Shown: piece after piece, positions 25,681 through 35,510 of the stretch
How positions within the stretch are numbered: the stretch's first letter is position 1
How the letters are laid out: each line of letters begins with the position of its first letter
Program-made: the position numbers and the translations under genes
Notes under the pieces: model-generated
Told to the model about the DNA's origin: nothing
The model's database searches: none
The model's input: the letters and a program-made list of their open reading frames with translations, nothing else
Assembly (NCBI RefSeq): GCF_018271995.1
Contig: NZ_JAGUCO010000012.1
Coordinates: 62,001 to 126,000, forward strand
Direction: 5' to 3'
Length of the DNA: 64,000 bases
Source: Carboxylicivirga linearis
GTDB taxonomy: Bacteria; Bacteroidota; Bacteroidia; Bacteroidales; Marinilabiliaceae

Positions 25681-27624
25681 CTATTTAGTTAATCTAATGA
25701 CAAATCCACCACCTTTTTTCATGGTTACCGTTAGTACATCTTTATTTGTTGCATTCTTTTGAATAGATTGATAATCTTCGGCATTTCTGTTAGCATTTAC
25801 TCCGTCAATTAGTAAAGAAGCTTTGTAATTATCCTCATCTAGTATCTGGGAAAGATTTATTTTAACTTCACGTTCTGTCCAGTTATTTAAACCACCTATA
25901 TACCAATCTTCACCTTTTTTACGAGCTATTACAACATATTCACCTACTTCGCCTTCAATGGCTTTTGTTTCATCCCATGTGGTTGGAACTTCACTCAGAA
26001 ATTGCAGAATATCGGGGTATTTCTCATAAGCCGTTGGAGCGTCGCATAACATCTGTAGAGGTGCATAATAGGCAACAAACATACCCAATTGGTGGCATCT
26101 TGTTCCCATACTTTTGGGATTATAATAACTCACATGGTAATCACCTTGCGTTGAATTACTCATTGCTCCGGGGGTATAATCAATTGGCCCGGCCATCATA
26201 CGTGTAAAAACCAAATCAACATTATGTGAAGGTGTTTGCTCATTATTGAATTTGTTGTATTCGCCACCATGAACCCCTTCATAATTGATCAGGTTTGGAT
26301 AGGTACGATGCATTCCGGTTGGTTTGCTGCATCCATGATAATCGATTAATAAATGATGTTTGGCGGCTTCTTTTACCATACGTTCGTAGAACTCAATGGC
26401 AATTTGATCATCGCGATCGATAAAATCAATTTTAACTCCTGCTATTCCCCATCTTTCAAAGAGTTCAAAAGCTTCTTTGTATTGTTTATCAATAGTGTGC
26501 CAAACAGCCCATAATATTAATTTAACACCTTTGTCCTTCGCATATTGAGTAAGATGTTCCATATCAATCATAGGTGTAGGAAGCAGAACATCAAACTGAT
26601 CGGACCAGCCTTCATCCATTATTACATACTCGATATTGTTGCGAGCCGCAAAATCAATGAAGTATTCATATGTTTTATCGTTAATACCGGTTTCAAAATC
26701 AACTCCCTGAAGATTTAATGCATTCCACCAATCCCAGGCTACTTTACCTGGTTTCACCCAACTGGCATCAATCTGTGAAGGACGAGCCAATTTGTACACT
26801 AGATCGGAGTCGGCCATTTCAATGTCCGATCTGGCAATGGAAATTGCTCTCCAGGGGAAAACTCGTGTTCCTGTTGTTTTGGCAATGTAGTTGGCACGTT
26901 CAGTAATTTTTAAGCGGAAATTGTTCTGAACCCATTCGGTTGGGTATTTGGCAAATTTTGCTGTTAAATAAGAACGATGTGCATGATTGATTGACTTGGA
27001 AAGGTACATTCCCGGATAATTGAAAAGATCTGATTCCAGAACAGTTAGCCTAATATTATCAGCTATAATAGCACTTGGCAAACTGATCAGATTATCCGGT
27101 GTAACTTCTCTTAATGTCTGACGGGTATAAAGCTTTTCAAAAGAGGTTGTATACGAATCAACAACATGACTTAGCATCTTATGATTTTCCCAGAAACGGT
27201 ATTCCACTTCTTCGTCATACACAATTAAATCTCCTTTCAGCGATGTTTTAAATCGATAAGCAATTCCATCGTTGTACATTCTGAAAATAAGCGAGTAGCC
27301 GCCTTTAAAATCAAGGGTCAACTCATTATATTGATCTTTCACTTCGGAGCGAATACCCCAAACCGTTTTAATGGTTTTGTCTTCTGATGTGGTAGATTGT
27401 TTTAGAAGAGTAGGATTGTGACCTAAAATACCTTTGTCAGTCGTCATTGAGATAGGAGAATACCACATGGTTTCAACTCCATCAACCACTAAATCGTAAT
27501 ATATACGATCGGTAATTTTTACATTTACTTTTATAGATTCATCGGGTGATGAAACGGTGGCAACCTGTGAAAGCATGTTCGCAGAGAGTGCGAATAACAC
27601 TGCAAAAAGAAGCTTAATTTTCAT
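25681..27624 (-). CDS. GH97 alpha-glycosidase (SusB-like fold), exported
   Basis: A 647-residue exported GH97 enzyme. It has a signal peptide (MKIKLLFAVLFALSANMLSQ), an N-terminal super-beta-sandwich (about 25-290), a TIM barrel from about residue 295 (WDWWNALNLQGVDFETG), and a C-terminal sandwich. Asp400 in GVKIDFIDRDDQ occupies the position of the nucleophile in retaining GH97 alpha-galactosidases, so alpha-galactosidase or a related retaining activity is more likely than the inverting SusB alpha-glucosidase. This call rests on one remembered motif. It follows the DUF6055 gene with a 7-base gap, is co-transcribed with it and ends at a strong terminator. It may remove alpha-linked galactose caps from the target glycan. 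Confidence 0.87.
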   Translation of the reverse strand: MKIKLLFAVLFALSANMLSQVATVSSPDESIKVNVKITDRIYYDLVVDGVETMWYSPISMTTDKGILGHNPTLLKQSTTSEDKTIKTVWGIRSEVKDQYNELTLDFKGGYSLIFRMYNDGIAYRFKTSLKGDLIVYDEEVEYRFWENHKMLSHVVDSYTTSFEKLYTRQTLREVTPDNLISLPSAIIADNIRLTVLESDLFNYPGMYLSKSINHAHRSYLTAKFAKYPTEWVQNNFRLKITERANYIAKTTGTRVFPWRAISIARSDIEMADSDLVYKLARPSQIDASWVKPGKVAWDWWNALNLQGVDFETGINDKTYEYFIDFAARNNIEYVIMDEGWSDQFDVLLPTPMIDMEHLTQYAKDKGVKLILWAVWHTIDKQYKEAFELFERWGIAGVKIDFIDRDDQIAIEFYERMVKEAAKHHLLIDYHGCSKPTGMHRTYPNLINYEGVHGGEYNKFNNEQTPSHNVDLVFTRMMAGPIDYTPGAMSNSTQGDYHVSYYNPKSMGTRCHQLGMFVAYYAPLQMLCDAPTAYEKYPDILQFLSEVPTTWDETKAIEGEVGEYVVIARKKGEDWYIGGLNNWTEREVKINLSQILDEDNYKASLLIDGVNANRNAEDYQSIQKNATNKDVLTVTMKKGGGFVIRLTK

Positions 27625-27631
27625 TTATGTT

Positions 27632-28978
27632 TTAATTAATAGTTTGTTGTTCATTAAAGATACTTGTTCCAGATAGGCGAATTTGATAGGGCCATTGCTC
27701 ATCATTTTCTGGTTTAAAATCCATTTCATGAATCCAATGCTCTGTTGGAGCTCCGCAAACCATCAACCAAAGATTAGCTGTATTATCTGGAACTGTAAAT
27801 GTAACAGTATCTGTGTTATTAGAGAAGATTGGACTATAAATACGCTCATTATTTTTTAGTTCAGCAATAAAACCATATTTCCATCCGGCTTTATCTGATT
27901 GAATATTATTGTAGCCATCTGCATCAGTTAGTCCTTTAAACTCCATTGATATTTCTGTTTCTGTGCTAGGAACATTTAACCGTATGCCATTATACCCATA
28001 GTTTTGAGGACAATTCTCTTCTGATATTTGATACCAGCCATTCTTCTTTTCGATCAATTGGGAGGTATGTTTATTGGCAAATTCACTCGCAATTGTTCTA
28101 ATACGATCCATGTCCCAGGTCATAAATTTCAGATATGCATCAGCTATTTCATTATTGAAGGCTTCTTGATCCATTTCCTGAATGCGTTTATAAGTCATTA
28201 CCGGATCTTCTCCCTTTTTTGCATTTCTCCAAAGCTTGCCAATAAACTCTCTTCCGTATTTATTCGACCAGTACTCCAAAACATAAGGGGAGCAGTACAT
28301 ATTATCTTCATGCAAAAATGCTTTATGTGTATTCTTCATAAAGTTATCAAAATGATAGGTTTCCAGCTGCATCCAGTTCGGATAAAATTGAAAAAGCATG
28401 TATTGCGAAGTCATTTCATAGATAGATCCCGGATCGAAACCATCATTACCGTCGGCCGCAACCTGATACTGAAAAGCATGTCCCATCTCATGAGCCATGG
28501 CTGCATATGGTTTTTGTTGAATGCGGTTGGGCGATAGCCACATAATACCAATTGAGTCTTTTTCACCTCCGCCATAAACCGTACCATCATCGTTGTGATA
28601 GGCAAAAATCAGCATTCGAATACTATCGGTTAGAGATTGTCCTTTTTCTATGAATTGTAAGCTATCGCGATAAAACACAAACATCTTTTCACTTTCTTCC
28701 ATCAAATCATGCATCTGAAATCGATATTTCTCATCGCTTGTAGTTGACGGATCTTCACCAAATGCCTTCTCCCATAAAATTGCCAGGTTAGCAGTTTCTT
28801 TCATTCGATATCGGCTAAGTTGAGCCAGGCTATCCGAAAAATCATTCCCTTTTTCCACCTTCCATATCTCGGATGGGAAATAAGTTATTTTTTCAACATC
28901 ACTTATATTGTTGTTGATACAAGAAACAAGTAATGCAGAAGAAAGGAGGCCGGATAGTATTTTAGAAATTCTATTCAT
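27632..28978 (-). CDS. HExxH metallopeptidase-like lipoprotein (DUF6055-type)
   Basis: A 448-residue lipoprotein with lipobox (SSALLVSC). The central region has the zinc-binding motif AHEMGHAFQYQ (His163, Glu164, His167), followed downstream by aromatic-rich helices (YMLFQFYPNWMQLETYHF and SPYVLEYWSNKYG). A C-terminal beta-sandwich-like part ends in WPYQIRLSG. A paralogue sharing these blocks lies at 49376-51418, immediately downstream of the SusCD genes. The family matches DUF6055 as I remember it; its biochemical function is not established. The zinc motif and a glycan locus suggest a peptidase or glycopeptidase on the glycoprotein substrate, which is inference. It is expressed with GH97 from the regulatory region at 28979-29168. 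Confidence 0.72.
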   Translation of the reverse strand: MNRISKILSGLLSSALLVSCINNNISDVEKITYFPSEIWKVEKGNDFSDSLAQLSRYRMKETANLAILWEKAFGEDPSTTSDEKYRFQMHDLMEESEKMFVFYRDSLQFIEKGQSLTDSIRMLIFAYHNDDGTVYGGGEKDSIGIMWLSPNRIQQKPYAAMAHEMGHAFQYQVAADGNDGFDPGSIYEMTSQYMLFQFYPNWMQLETYHFDNFMKNTHKAFLHEDNMYCSPYVLEYWSNKYGREFIGKLWRNAKKGEDPVMTYKRIQEMDQEAFNNEIADAYLKFMTWDMDRIRTIASEFANKHTSQLIEKKNGWYQISEENCPQNYGYNGIRLNVPSTETEISMEFKGLTDADGYNNIQSDKAGWKYGFIAELKNNERIYSPIFSNNTDTVTFTVPDNTANLWLMVCGAPTEHWIHEMDFKPENDEQWPYQIRLSGTSIFNEQQTIN

Positions 28979-29168
28979 GCTGGTTTTATTAGTACAGTTT
29001 ATTCCAACATAAAGAAAGCTAAAACACGCTCGAGCGTTTAGTAGTAATGTTTATAAAACCAGCATAAATGTTCATTACTACACATAAAACAACTGAACTT
29101 TCAATATTCATGTTAGAAAACCTTTGGCCGAGTAAAGCAATAGGGCACTTCTGTTTTTTTAAGTTAAA
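28979..29168 (-). promoter_or_regulatory. Regulatory region of the DUF6055-GH97 unit with nested palindromes
   Basis: This 190-base gap lies between the HTCS stop and the DUF6055 gene. GTAGTAATG (29041-29049) and CATTACTAC (29073-29081) are perfect inverted arms that enclose a copy of the shared motif (29058-29072, 12 of 15 bases equal to ACTTGCACAAATGTT). The perfect 12-base palindrome ACGCTCGAGCGT lies at 29026-29037. On the minus strand TAGCTTTC (29014-29021) is a 7-of-8 match to the -7 box. The layout suggests an activator site upstream of a weak promoter. Confidence 0.55.
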
Positions 29169-32100
29169 TCACTTTCCAAAGTACTCACGTGGTGATTTGC
29201 CATAGAATTCGCGGAATCGACGGGTGAAATAAGTTGGACTTGAAAACCCAGTTTCGTAGGCTGCTTCAGAAAAATTGCATTTACCACTGGAAATTAGTTT
29301 TACCGCCTCTTTTAATCTGATAGCCCTGATAAACTCTGTACTTGAACATCCCAATAATCCTTTCAGTTTTAGATGAAGAAGTGATCGGCTTACACCCATT
29401 TGTTTCATTATGAAACTCACATCCATATCAGGATTGCTGATGTTTTGCTTTACAATTTCGGTTAGTTTTTCGATGAATTGTTTATCTGATTCGGAACAGG
29501 CGATGTCCTCAGCTTTAACATCTTCATCGCTTTTAAATTTATCAATTAAAAGCTTACGAGTATTAATGATGTTTTCAACATATTTTTCAAGAATGGCCGG
29601 ATAAAAAGGCTTAGCCATATAATAATCAGCGCCACAATTTAGTCCATGAAGTTTATCCTCAACGCTATCTTTGGCTGTAAGCAATATCAATGGAATATGT
29701 GAATAATTAATATCCTTCTTTAGGTTTTTAGTCAATTCAATGCCATCCATTACGGGCATCATAATATCGCTGATAATCAAATCGGGGCGATCTTTTTCTA
29801 AAGTATCAAGTGCCTCTTTACCGTTAAAAGCTGTTATTACGTTATACTTTGCTTCCAGATTCTCTTTCATAAATTGAACCAGTTCCACATTATCCTCTAC
29901 TACCAAAACAGATGGCTTGGATGATAGAGCATCGACATTAATCAAATCGGCTTTAGTGAAATTTGACTCGACTTCTTCTTCAATTATATATTGTGATTGG
30001 GGGGAGTTAGCTATGGTTGATATTTCTTTATTATTGTAATCATCACGACTGACAGGGATAACAATCTTAAACTTAGTTCCACTTCCGATCTCACTGTCTA
30101 CTGAAATTTTACCTTTATGCAATTGCACCAGACTTTTTACATAGGCTAATCCAATACCCGATCCGCCTTCATTCTTGGATTCATCTTCGATTTGGAAGAA
30201 ACGATCGAATACTTTATTTAGTAGTTCAGGTTCAATTCCTTTACCTGAATCAGAAACCTTGATAATCAAATCATATAGCTCTGGTACATGCTTCCCTTTT
30301 CTTTTTTTTGTTTTGAGCGAAAACTCTATCAGTCCACCTTCAGGAGTGAATTTGAATGCATTGGAAAGAAGATTACAAAAGATTTTATCCATTTTGTTTT
30401 TGTCAATCCAAACAACTTCATTTGTTGAGGTTAAGTGCGTAGAGAGTTCAATACCTTTTGTTTCGGCAATGCTGTTGAAAGAATAGGTTACATCATTTAT
30501 TAATTCTTCTAAACTAGTAGGGGACACTTCCAGTTTTTCTTTACCTGTTTCAATTTTTCTAAACTCCAAAAGTTGGTTAATAAGTTGGAACAGTCGATTA
30601 GCATTGCGTTCAATACCAAGTAATCTCTTCCTGAAAGCTGGTGTTATTTGCTCTTCACTCATAATTTTACTCAAGGGGCCTAAAATAAGCGTAAGAGGTG
30701 TTTTAAGCTCATGCGATATGTTGGTGAAGAATTCGAGCTTTACGCGATTGATTTCTTCGGCATGCACCTTTTCGCGATGCTCCATTTGAGCCAGGGCTTT
30801 TGATTTTTCGATGTTTTTACCAACACGGAATACAACCAAAAAGATAATGAGTACAATAAATACATAAATTGCATATGCCCAGCCTGTCAACCAAAAAGGA
30901 GGTAGTACTTCAATAAGTAGTTGCCGCTCTTCAATATCTATTTGTCTTTCGTTATAAACAGCCTTTATGTGTAAAGTATAGGTTCCGGGACTAATATTAG
31001 TGTAAGTAGCAAAATTTCGATTACCCACATTGTTCCAGTCTGTTTCTAAACCTTCTAAATAGTACTTGTACTGGCATCTTCCGCCGGTTGAATAACTAAA
31101 AGCTGAGAACTCAATAGTAAATACGTTTTGGTTATGTTTTAATCTAAGTTTATCTAATTTATTAATGGATTGATTGAGTACTTTACAACCAGGTTGAAGT
31201 GATTCGTTAAACAGTTGAATATCGGTTAAGGCAATGGGTAGATGCTGCTTTTTAGGAATATCAATTTCTTCGTTAAACGATACCATACCACTATTTCCGC
31301 CAAAGTAAATATTACCGTTACTATCTGTAAACGAAGCCCGATAATTAAACTGATTGAAAGGTATACCCGAATTACTATCAATAAGTGTAAATATCTCTTG
31401 TTCGGGTGAAAAATGAATTAATCCTTTATCTGTACTTACCCAAAACCAACCGTTTAACCCTTCTTCTAAACTAAAAATCCATGAAGCAGGAAAATGATTT
31501 GATTTATTGAATTTTTGAATAGTGCCATTCATGGGGTTATACATGCATAATCCATCGTAGCAATCTCCTATCCATAATCTGCCTTTAGAATCTGTTTTGA
31601 CAAAATTGATGTTTGTGTAATCCGGGATCTGATCAAAAGTATATAACGAATCTTTTTCCGGATTATATTGATATATCTTACTTGCGGAGGAGAACCATAG
31701 AATTCCATCATTGGTACTTGCTATACTTTCAAACTGAATGGATCTTAGTAAATCTGGTCTGAGAGCAATAAACTCTTTTTGTTTGATATTATAATAGGTA
31801 ATCCCTTCAGAAGTGGCAATATAAATGGTATCACCTACTTTTTTAAATTGATAAATAACATCAGAAAGAGTCTCATCCTCATCATTGCGATGGTAGTAGC
31901 TGAAAGTGTTTGTTTGGGTATTTAAAACATTAATACTTCCGGTATAGGTGGCAATCCATAATTCATCGTCGTTTACAAAAAGTAAATCATGAAGGTTATC
32001 GTAGGATAAACCTTTTTGGCCTGATTCTGATGAATAGTGCACCATTTTACCGGTCTCAACATCTAATTTATTTAAACCTTTATCTTCAAACCCTATCCAT

Positions 32101-33233
32101 AAATTACCATCCAAATCTTCCTCAAAACAACTCACTACACGACCATTAATCTGCCACTTTCTAAAACCAGGAGTCCATGTTCTGAAGAATTTTTGTTCAC
32201 CACTCCAAAAGTTAATTCCGCCAAAATAAGAGCCCAGCCACATATTTCCTTCCATATCACAAAAAGCATCGTAAATAGGGTCGGTGTTTAGCCCTTGGGG
32301 ATTTGATAGTCTACTCTTTATTAACCTCAGTTTGTCCGATGTTGGATAATAAATGGCTAAACCGGCTTCTGTTCCAAGCCAAACTCTTCCTAGTTGATCT
32401 TCAGAAAAGGCATGAACAAGGTTATGGGGTAAGCGGTAGGCATCATTGCGGTTGGTTGTATAATGACTGTAATGTTTATTTACAAGGTTTAAATTCGCAA
32501 TTCCAGATGTTGAAGTAGAGATCCACAGGTTATTGTGGCTATCAATAAATCTTAAATCATAATCCTCAACATTAAATACCTGTGGTAATAAAAGTTCGTT
32601 TATTTTTAGTGTTGATTTATTATAAGAATAGATAATGCCTGAGGTGGTTGAAAAAACAAGCCATTGATCATTTTCAACCAGATCATGAAAAACCGTTTTT
32701 CTATCTATGTTTTGGATTTCTAGTTTTGACAGAATATCCGTTTTATTGCCGTTTGATTTATCAACAAAATAGATGGTATTATTCTTACAGATCCAAAATC
32801 CATTATTGGATGGAGTAACAGAAGTTGTTGTACCTAGCGATGTCAGTAAATCATAGGGATAGAAGCATTCCAGATTATCATCGTAATAAAAGTATTCTTC
32901 ATCATTGGTTCTACAAATAAGCATTGAGTCTTTTGTGAAGAACAACTTATTACAATACATCTGAACCAATTCGTGATTATGGTTATAACTCGGGAAATCA
33001 CGAAAAGTCTTTCCATCGAACCGAACTACCGACATGCGGGTTGCCGCCCATATAAATCCATCAGCATCTTGAACAATGCTTTTTACATAAGTTGAGGGCA
33101 ATCCATCCTCATTGGTATAATGACTAAAATAAAGTGGTTCTTCTTCAGAAATTTCTGCCTGAATAGTTGCGATACCGATTATCGATACCAGAATATTTAT
33201 CAACAGATACTTAGCTAAAAACACTTTATTCAT
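29169..33233 (-). CDS. Hybrid two-component system sensor/regulator (HTCS)
   Basis: A 1354-residue single-polypeptide two-component regulator. An N-terminal membrane or signal segment is followed by about fourteen propeller blades (about 35-735) and a Y_Y_Y domain ending near GTYTLHIKAVYNE. A transmembrane helix (YAIYVFIVLIIFLVVF), a HisKA domain with His841 (NISHELKTP), and a HATPase with N box (NLLSNAFKF) and G boxes (DSGKGIEPE, GGSGIGLAYV) come next. A receiver with Asp1156 (DLIISDIMMP) and a C-terminal AraC HTH (last 100 residues) end it. All catalytic motifs are intact. It is encoded 97 bases after GH43, inside the locus it presumably controls, and a possible -7 box TATATTTT lies at 33286-33293. 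The 15-base motif found before several units is the best candidate for its binding site. Confidence 0.93.
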   Translation of the reverse strand: MNKVFLAKYLLINILVSIIGIATIQAEISEEEPLYFSHYTNEDGLPSTYVKSIVQDADGFIWAATRMSVVRFDGKTFRDFPSYNHNHELVQMYCNKLFFTKDSMLICRTNDEEYFYYDDNLECFYPYDLLTSLGTTTSVTPSNNGFWICKNNTIYFVDKSNGNKTDILSKLEIQNIDRKTVFHDLVENDQWLVFSTTSGIIYSYNKSTLKINELLLPQVFNVEDYDLRFIDSHNNLWISTSTSGIANLNLVNKHYSHYTTNRNDAYRLPHNLVHAFSEDQLGRVWLGTEAGLAIYYPTSDKLRLIKSRLSNPQGLNTDPIYDAFCDMEGNMWLGSYFGGINFWSGEQKFFRTWTPGFRKWQINGRVVSCFEEDLDGNLWIGFEDKGLNKLDVETGKMVHYSSESGQKGLSYDNLHDLLFVNDDELWIATYTGSINVLNTQTNTFSYYHRNDEDETLSDVIYQFKKVGDTIYIATSEGITYYNIKQKEFIALRPDLLRSIQFESIASTNDGILWFSSASKIYQYNPEKDSLYTFDQIPDYTNINFVKTDSKGRLWIGDCYDGLCMYNPMNGTIQKFNKSNHFPASWIFSLEEGLNGWFWVSTDKGLIHFSPEQEIFTLIDSNSGIPFNQFNYRASFTDSNGNIYFGGNSGMVSFNEEIDIPKKQHLPIALTDIQLFNESLQPGCKVLNQSINKLDKLRLKHNQNVFTIEFSAFSYSTGGRCQYKYYLEGLETDWNNVGNRNFATYTNISPGTYTLHIKAVYNERQIDIEERQLLIEVLPPFWLTGWAYAIYVFIVLIIFLVVFRVGKNIEKSKALAQMEHREKVHAEEINRVKLEFFTNISHELKTPLTLILGPLSKIMSEEQITPAFRKRLLGIERNANRLFQLINQLLEFRKIETGKEKLEVSPTSLEELINDVTYSFNSIAETKGIELSTHLTSTNEVVWIDKNKMDKIFCNLLSNAFKFTPEGGLIEFSLKTKKRKGKHVPELYDLIIKVSDSGKGIEPELLNKVFDRFFQIEDESKNEGGSGIGLAYVKSLVQLHKGKISVDSEIGSGTKFKIVIPVSRDDYNNKEISTIANSPQSQYIIEEEVESNFTKADLINVDALSSKPSVLVVEDNVELVQFMKENLEAKYNVITAFNGKEALDTLEKDRPDLIISDIMMPVMDGIELTKNLKKDINYSHIPLILLTAKDSVEDKLHGLNCGADYYMAKPFYPAILEKYVENIINTRKLLIDKFKSDEDVKAEDIACSESDKQFIEKLTEIVKQNISNPDMDVSFIMKQMGVSRSLLHLKLKGLLGCSSTEFIRAIRLKEAVKLISSGKCNFSEAAYETGFSSPTYFTRRFREFYGKSPREYFGK

Positions 33234-33330
33234 AGATTCAATTTTATGAGAAACGATTTAGCCAGGGATGATTTTAAGGTTTTTGAAAATATATAAACTT
33301 AATCAAAATTTAATGTATTGAAGTGAATTT

Positions 33331-35469
33331 TTATTTAAGCCCTTTGGGTTTTGATTGTATAAAAAGGTTTGAAATCTCTTCAGAATTCATGCTGATATCA
33401 TACAGCTGTACTTTGGCAATGAATCCTTTAAAGTTCTCCATTTCAAAGCCTGAACTACCAATAAGCACCGTGTCGCTTTCAACAAAAAGCATTAGAGGCA
33501 ACTCTCTGTCCAGTTTACCATCAACGTAAACACTTTCTTTCATACCATCGAAAGTGATGGCAATATGATGCCATTGATTGGCTGAAGGAGTTTCTTTGAA
33601 TCCCATATCAACCGATCCGTCTCCATGAGCGATGGCACCAAACGGGCCGCTTCCGAACATCATTGCTGCGTAAGAAGATTGTAGCATATTATCGCGTGAG
33701 TTCCATTTAAGAATACAATCACCATTTTGTAACTCAGGTACGTTCACCCATGCTGATGCCGTAAATGGAGAATTCCAGTTCAGACTTTTGGCAGGTGAGG
33801 CAGTTAATTCATAATATCCTTTTCCCTCCAATTGAACGGCTTTAACACCGTCTATAGTGGATAATGAAGCATCTCCATGTAAGACAAAATCACCATCCAT
33901 CAAACCTTTATTTTTAAACTGCTTGATCTTCTTGGCTTTTAGCTTTTGAACATCAAAATCAACCAATAGTCCCTTTTGAGCGGTACTGCCGGCTTCAATT
34001 GTTTGAATATGATGATTTAGTTCTGGTGTTTCAAACAAATCATCATATACTTTTACATTCCAAATTGCTGCATACATACCAGCTTTCTCGGTTCCGGTTA
34101 CTGTAATCTTAACATATCTGGCATCGGCATTATTATCATCGATTATTGGACATCCACTCTGTTTGTTTTGAGTTCGATCAGTGAATATATTCCAGTTAAT
34201 ACTATCAGCCGAAGTCTCAATTCTATATTGATAGAAATATGTGGAATATTCAAACTCAGTCATTACTCTTTTGATGGATTGTTTCTTGGCTAAATCGATT
34301 ACCAATGATTGAGGTAAAGAGCCGCTTGAAGCCTTCCAAATAGTTCCGTTATTATCGTCGGTTGCCAGTAGAGGAAGGTACTTGTAATCCGTTTCTTTTT
34401 CGGTATATCGGTTGACTTCAGCTTGTAAGTGGTAATACGAAGTTGCTGATGCTTTAGCCTCCAAAGCCAGGTTCTTAGGTTGCTTTTTATTTTTATTGAC
34501 ACATACGCCTTCGTGACTTGCATCAATCTTTTCAATGGTATAAGGATCGGAAAATACCATTCGATCCATACATGTCTGGCGGAATTCGCCTCCTGAACTG
34601 TGTGGGTTATCATGGCGGTGATAGAAAATATAGTACTCACCATTTTCTTCTAACACAGAATGATGTCCGGGAGAATGGATCAGGCCATCTTCAGATGTTT
34701 CCAAAATAGGATTATTCTTTCCATAGTTCCAGGGACCTTTTGGTGATCGTGACCATGCATAATGAACTGAATAGGTACTTAAACGACAATCGCCGGCCGA
34801 ATACATCAAAAAGTAAATGCTATCTTTTTTAAGTGGATAAGCTGCTTCAAAAGCATGCGGAATCTGTTCAATGGGAATAAATCCTTCCTCCTCAATGGTG
34901 AACATATCATCCTGATTGATTTTAACCCATCCCATGCCTTTAAACGATGTACACCAAGTTCCGAAATAGCTATATAGTGATCCGTCATCATCTTTAAAAA
35001 ATTGTGCATCCAGAGCTGGTAAATACTCTTTACTGGTTCCAACAGGAATAACAGCTTTACCATCGTTAACCGGTTTCCATGGTCCGGTTGGCGAATCAGA
35101 AACATAGCCATAGATATTACATCCAAACTGGCAATTACCCATGTAGTAGTAATATTTTCCGTTATCGCCTTTAACCACATCCGGTGCCCAGCAGTTGGTT
35201 AATCCTTCCGGCAAATCCAGGGTCATCTCCTGATTATACCAATTAACTAAATCCTTACTTATCCAAACCGATGGCTCGCCCGAAGCCAATTTTACTCCAT
35301 CGCTGGTTGCATAAATGTAATAGGTGTCATCAAACTTTTTGATGGTTGGATCGGCAAAATATCCGGGTAGGAGAGGGTTGCCATTTTCGGAGTTCATATG
35401 GGGTGATTGCGCCTGAGCAACAGCCGAAATAATTACAAATACAATAAGTTGGATGAAGTGCTTATTCAT
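33331..35469 (-). CDS. GH43 arabinosidase/xylosidase-like enzyme with discoidin and LamG domains
   Basis: A 712-residue exported protein. It has a signal peptide (MNKHFIQLIVFVIISAVAQA), then a GH43 five-bladed propeller (about 30-325) with Asp40 (FADPT, base), Asp154 (ALDAQFF, pKa modulator) and Glu208 (AFEAAYP, acid). A discoidin (F5/8 type C) domain (about 340-480) and a concanavalin-like LamG domain (about 500-705) follow. GH43 enzymes mostly remove alpha-L-arabinofuranose or beta-D-xylose, and some are galactan beta-1,3-galactosidases; the subfamily was not determined. It is 41 bases downstream of a GH146 gene, so the pair would remove both alpha- and beta-linked arabinose. The accessory domains suggest binding to polymeric substrate. 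Confidence 0.85.
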   Translation of the reverse strand: MNKHFIQLIVFVIISAVAQAQSPHMNSENGNPLLPGYFADPTIKKFDDTYYIYATSDGVKLASGEPSVWISKDLVNWYNQEMTLDLPEGLTNCWAPDVVKGDNGKYYYYMGNCQFGCNIYGYVSDSPTGPWKPVNDGKAVIPVGTSKEYLPALDAQFFKDDDGSLYSYFGTWCTSFKGMGWVKINQDDMFTIEEEGFIPIEQIPHAFEAAYPLKKDSIYFLMYSAGDCRLSTYSVHYAWSRSPKGPWNYGKNNPILETSEDGLIHSPGHHSVLEENGEYYIFYHRHDNPHSSGGEFRQTCMDRMVFSDPYTIEKIDASHEGVCVNKNKKQPKNLALEAKASATSYYHLQAEVNRYTEKETDYKYLPLLATDDNNGTIWKASSGSLPQSLVIDLAKKQSIKRVMTEFEYSTYFYQYRIETSADSINWNIFTDRTQNKQSGCPIIDDNNADARYVKITVTGTEKAGMYAAIWNVKVYDDLFETPELNHHIQTIEAGSTAQKGLLVDFDVQKLKAKKIKQFKNKGLMDGDFVLHGDASLSTIDGVKAVQLEGKGYYELTASPAKSLNWNSPFTASAWVNVPELQNGDCILKWNSRDNMLQSSYAAMMFGSGPFGAIAHGDGSVDMGFKETPSANQWHHIAITFDGMKESVYVDGKLDRELPLMLFVESDTVLIGSSGFEMENFKGFIAKVQLYDISMNSEEISNLFIQSKPKGLK

Positions 35470-35510
35470 ATGCTTTGGATGATTGATGATTTTTATTGGT
35501 TAATTGGCGA

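Noticed and set aside
28028-28537. 169-codon plus-strand open frame
   Set aside because: It is antisense to the DUF6055-type gene, which has a signal, a zinc motif and a paralogue; the antisense product looks like random composition.
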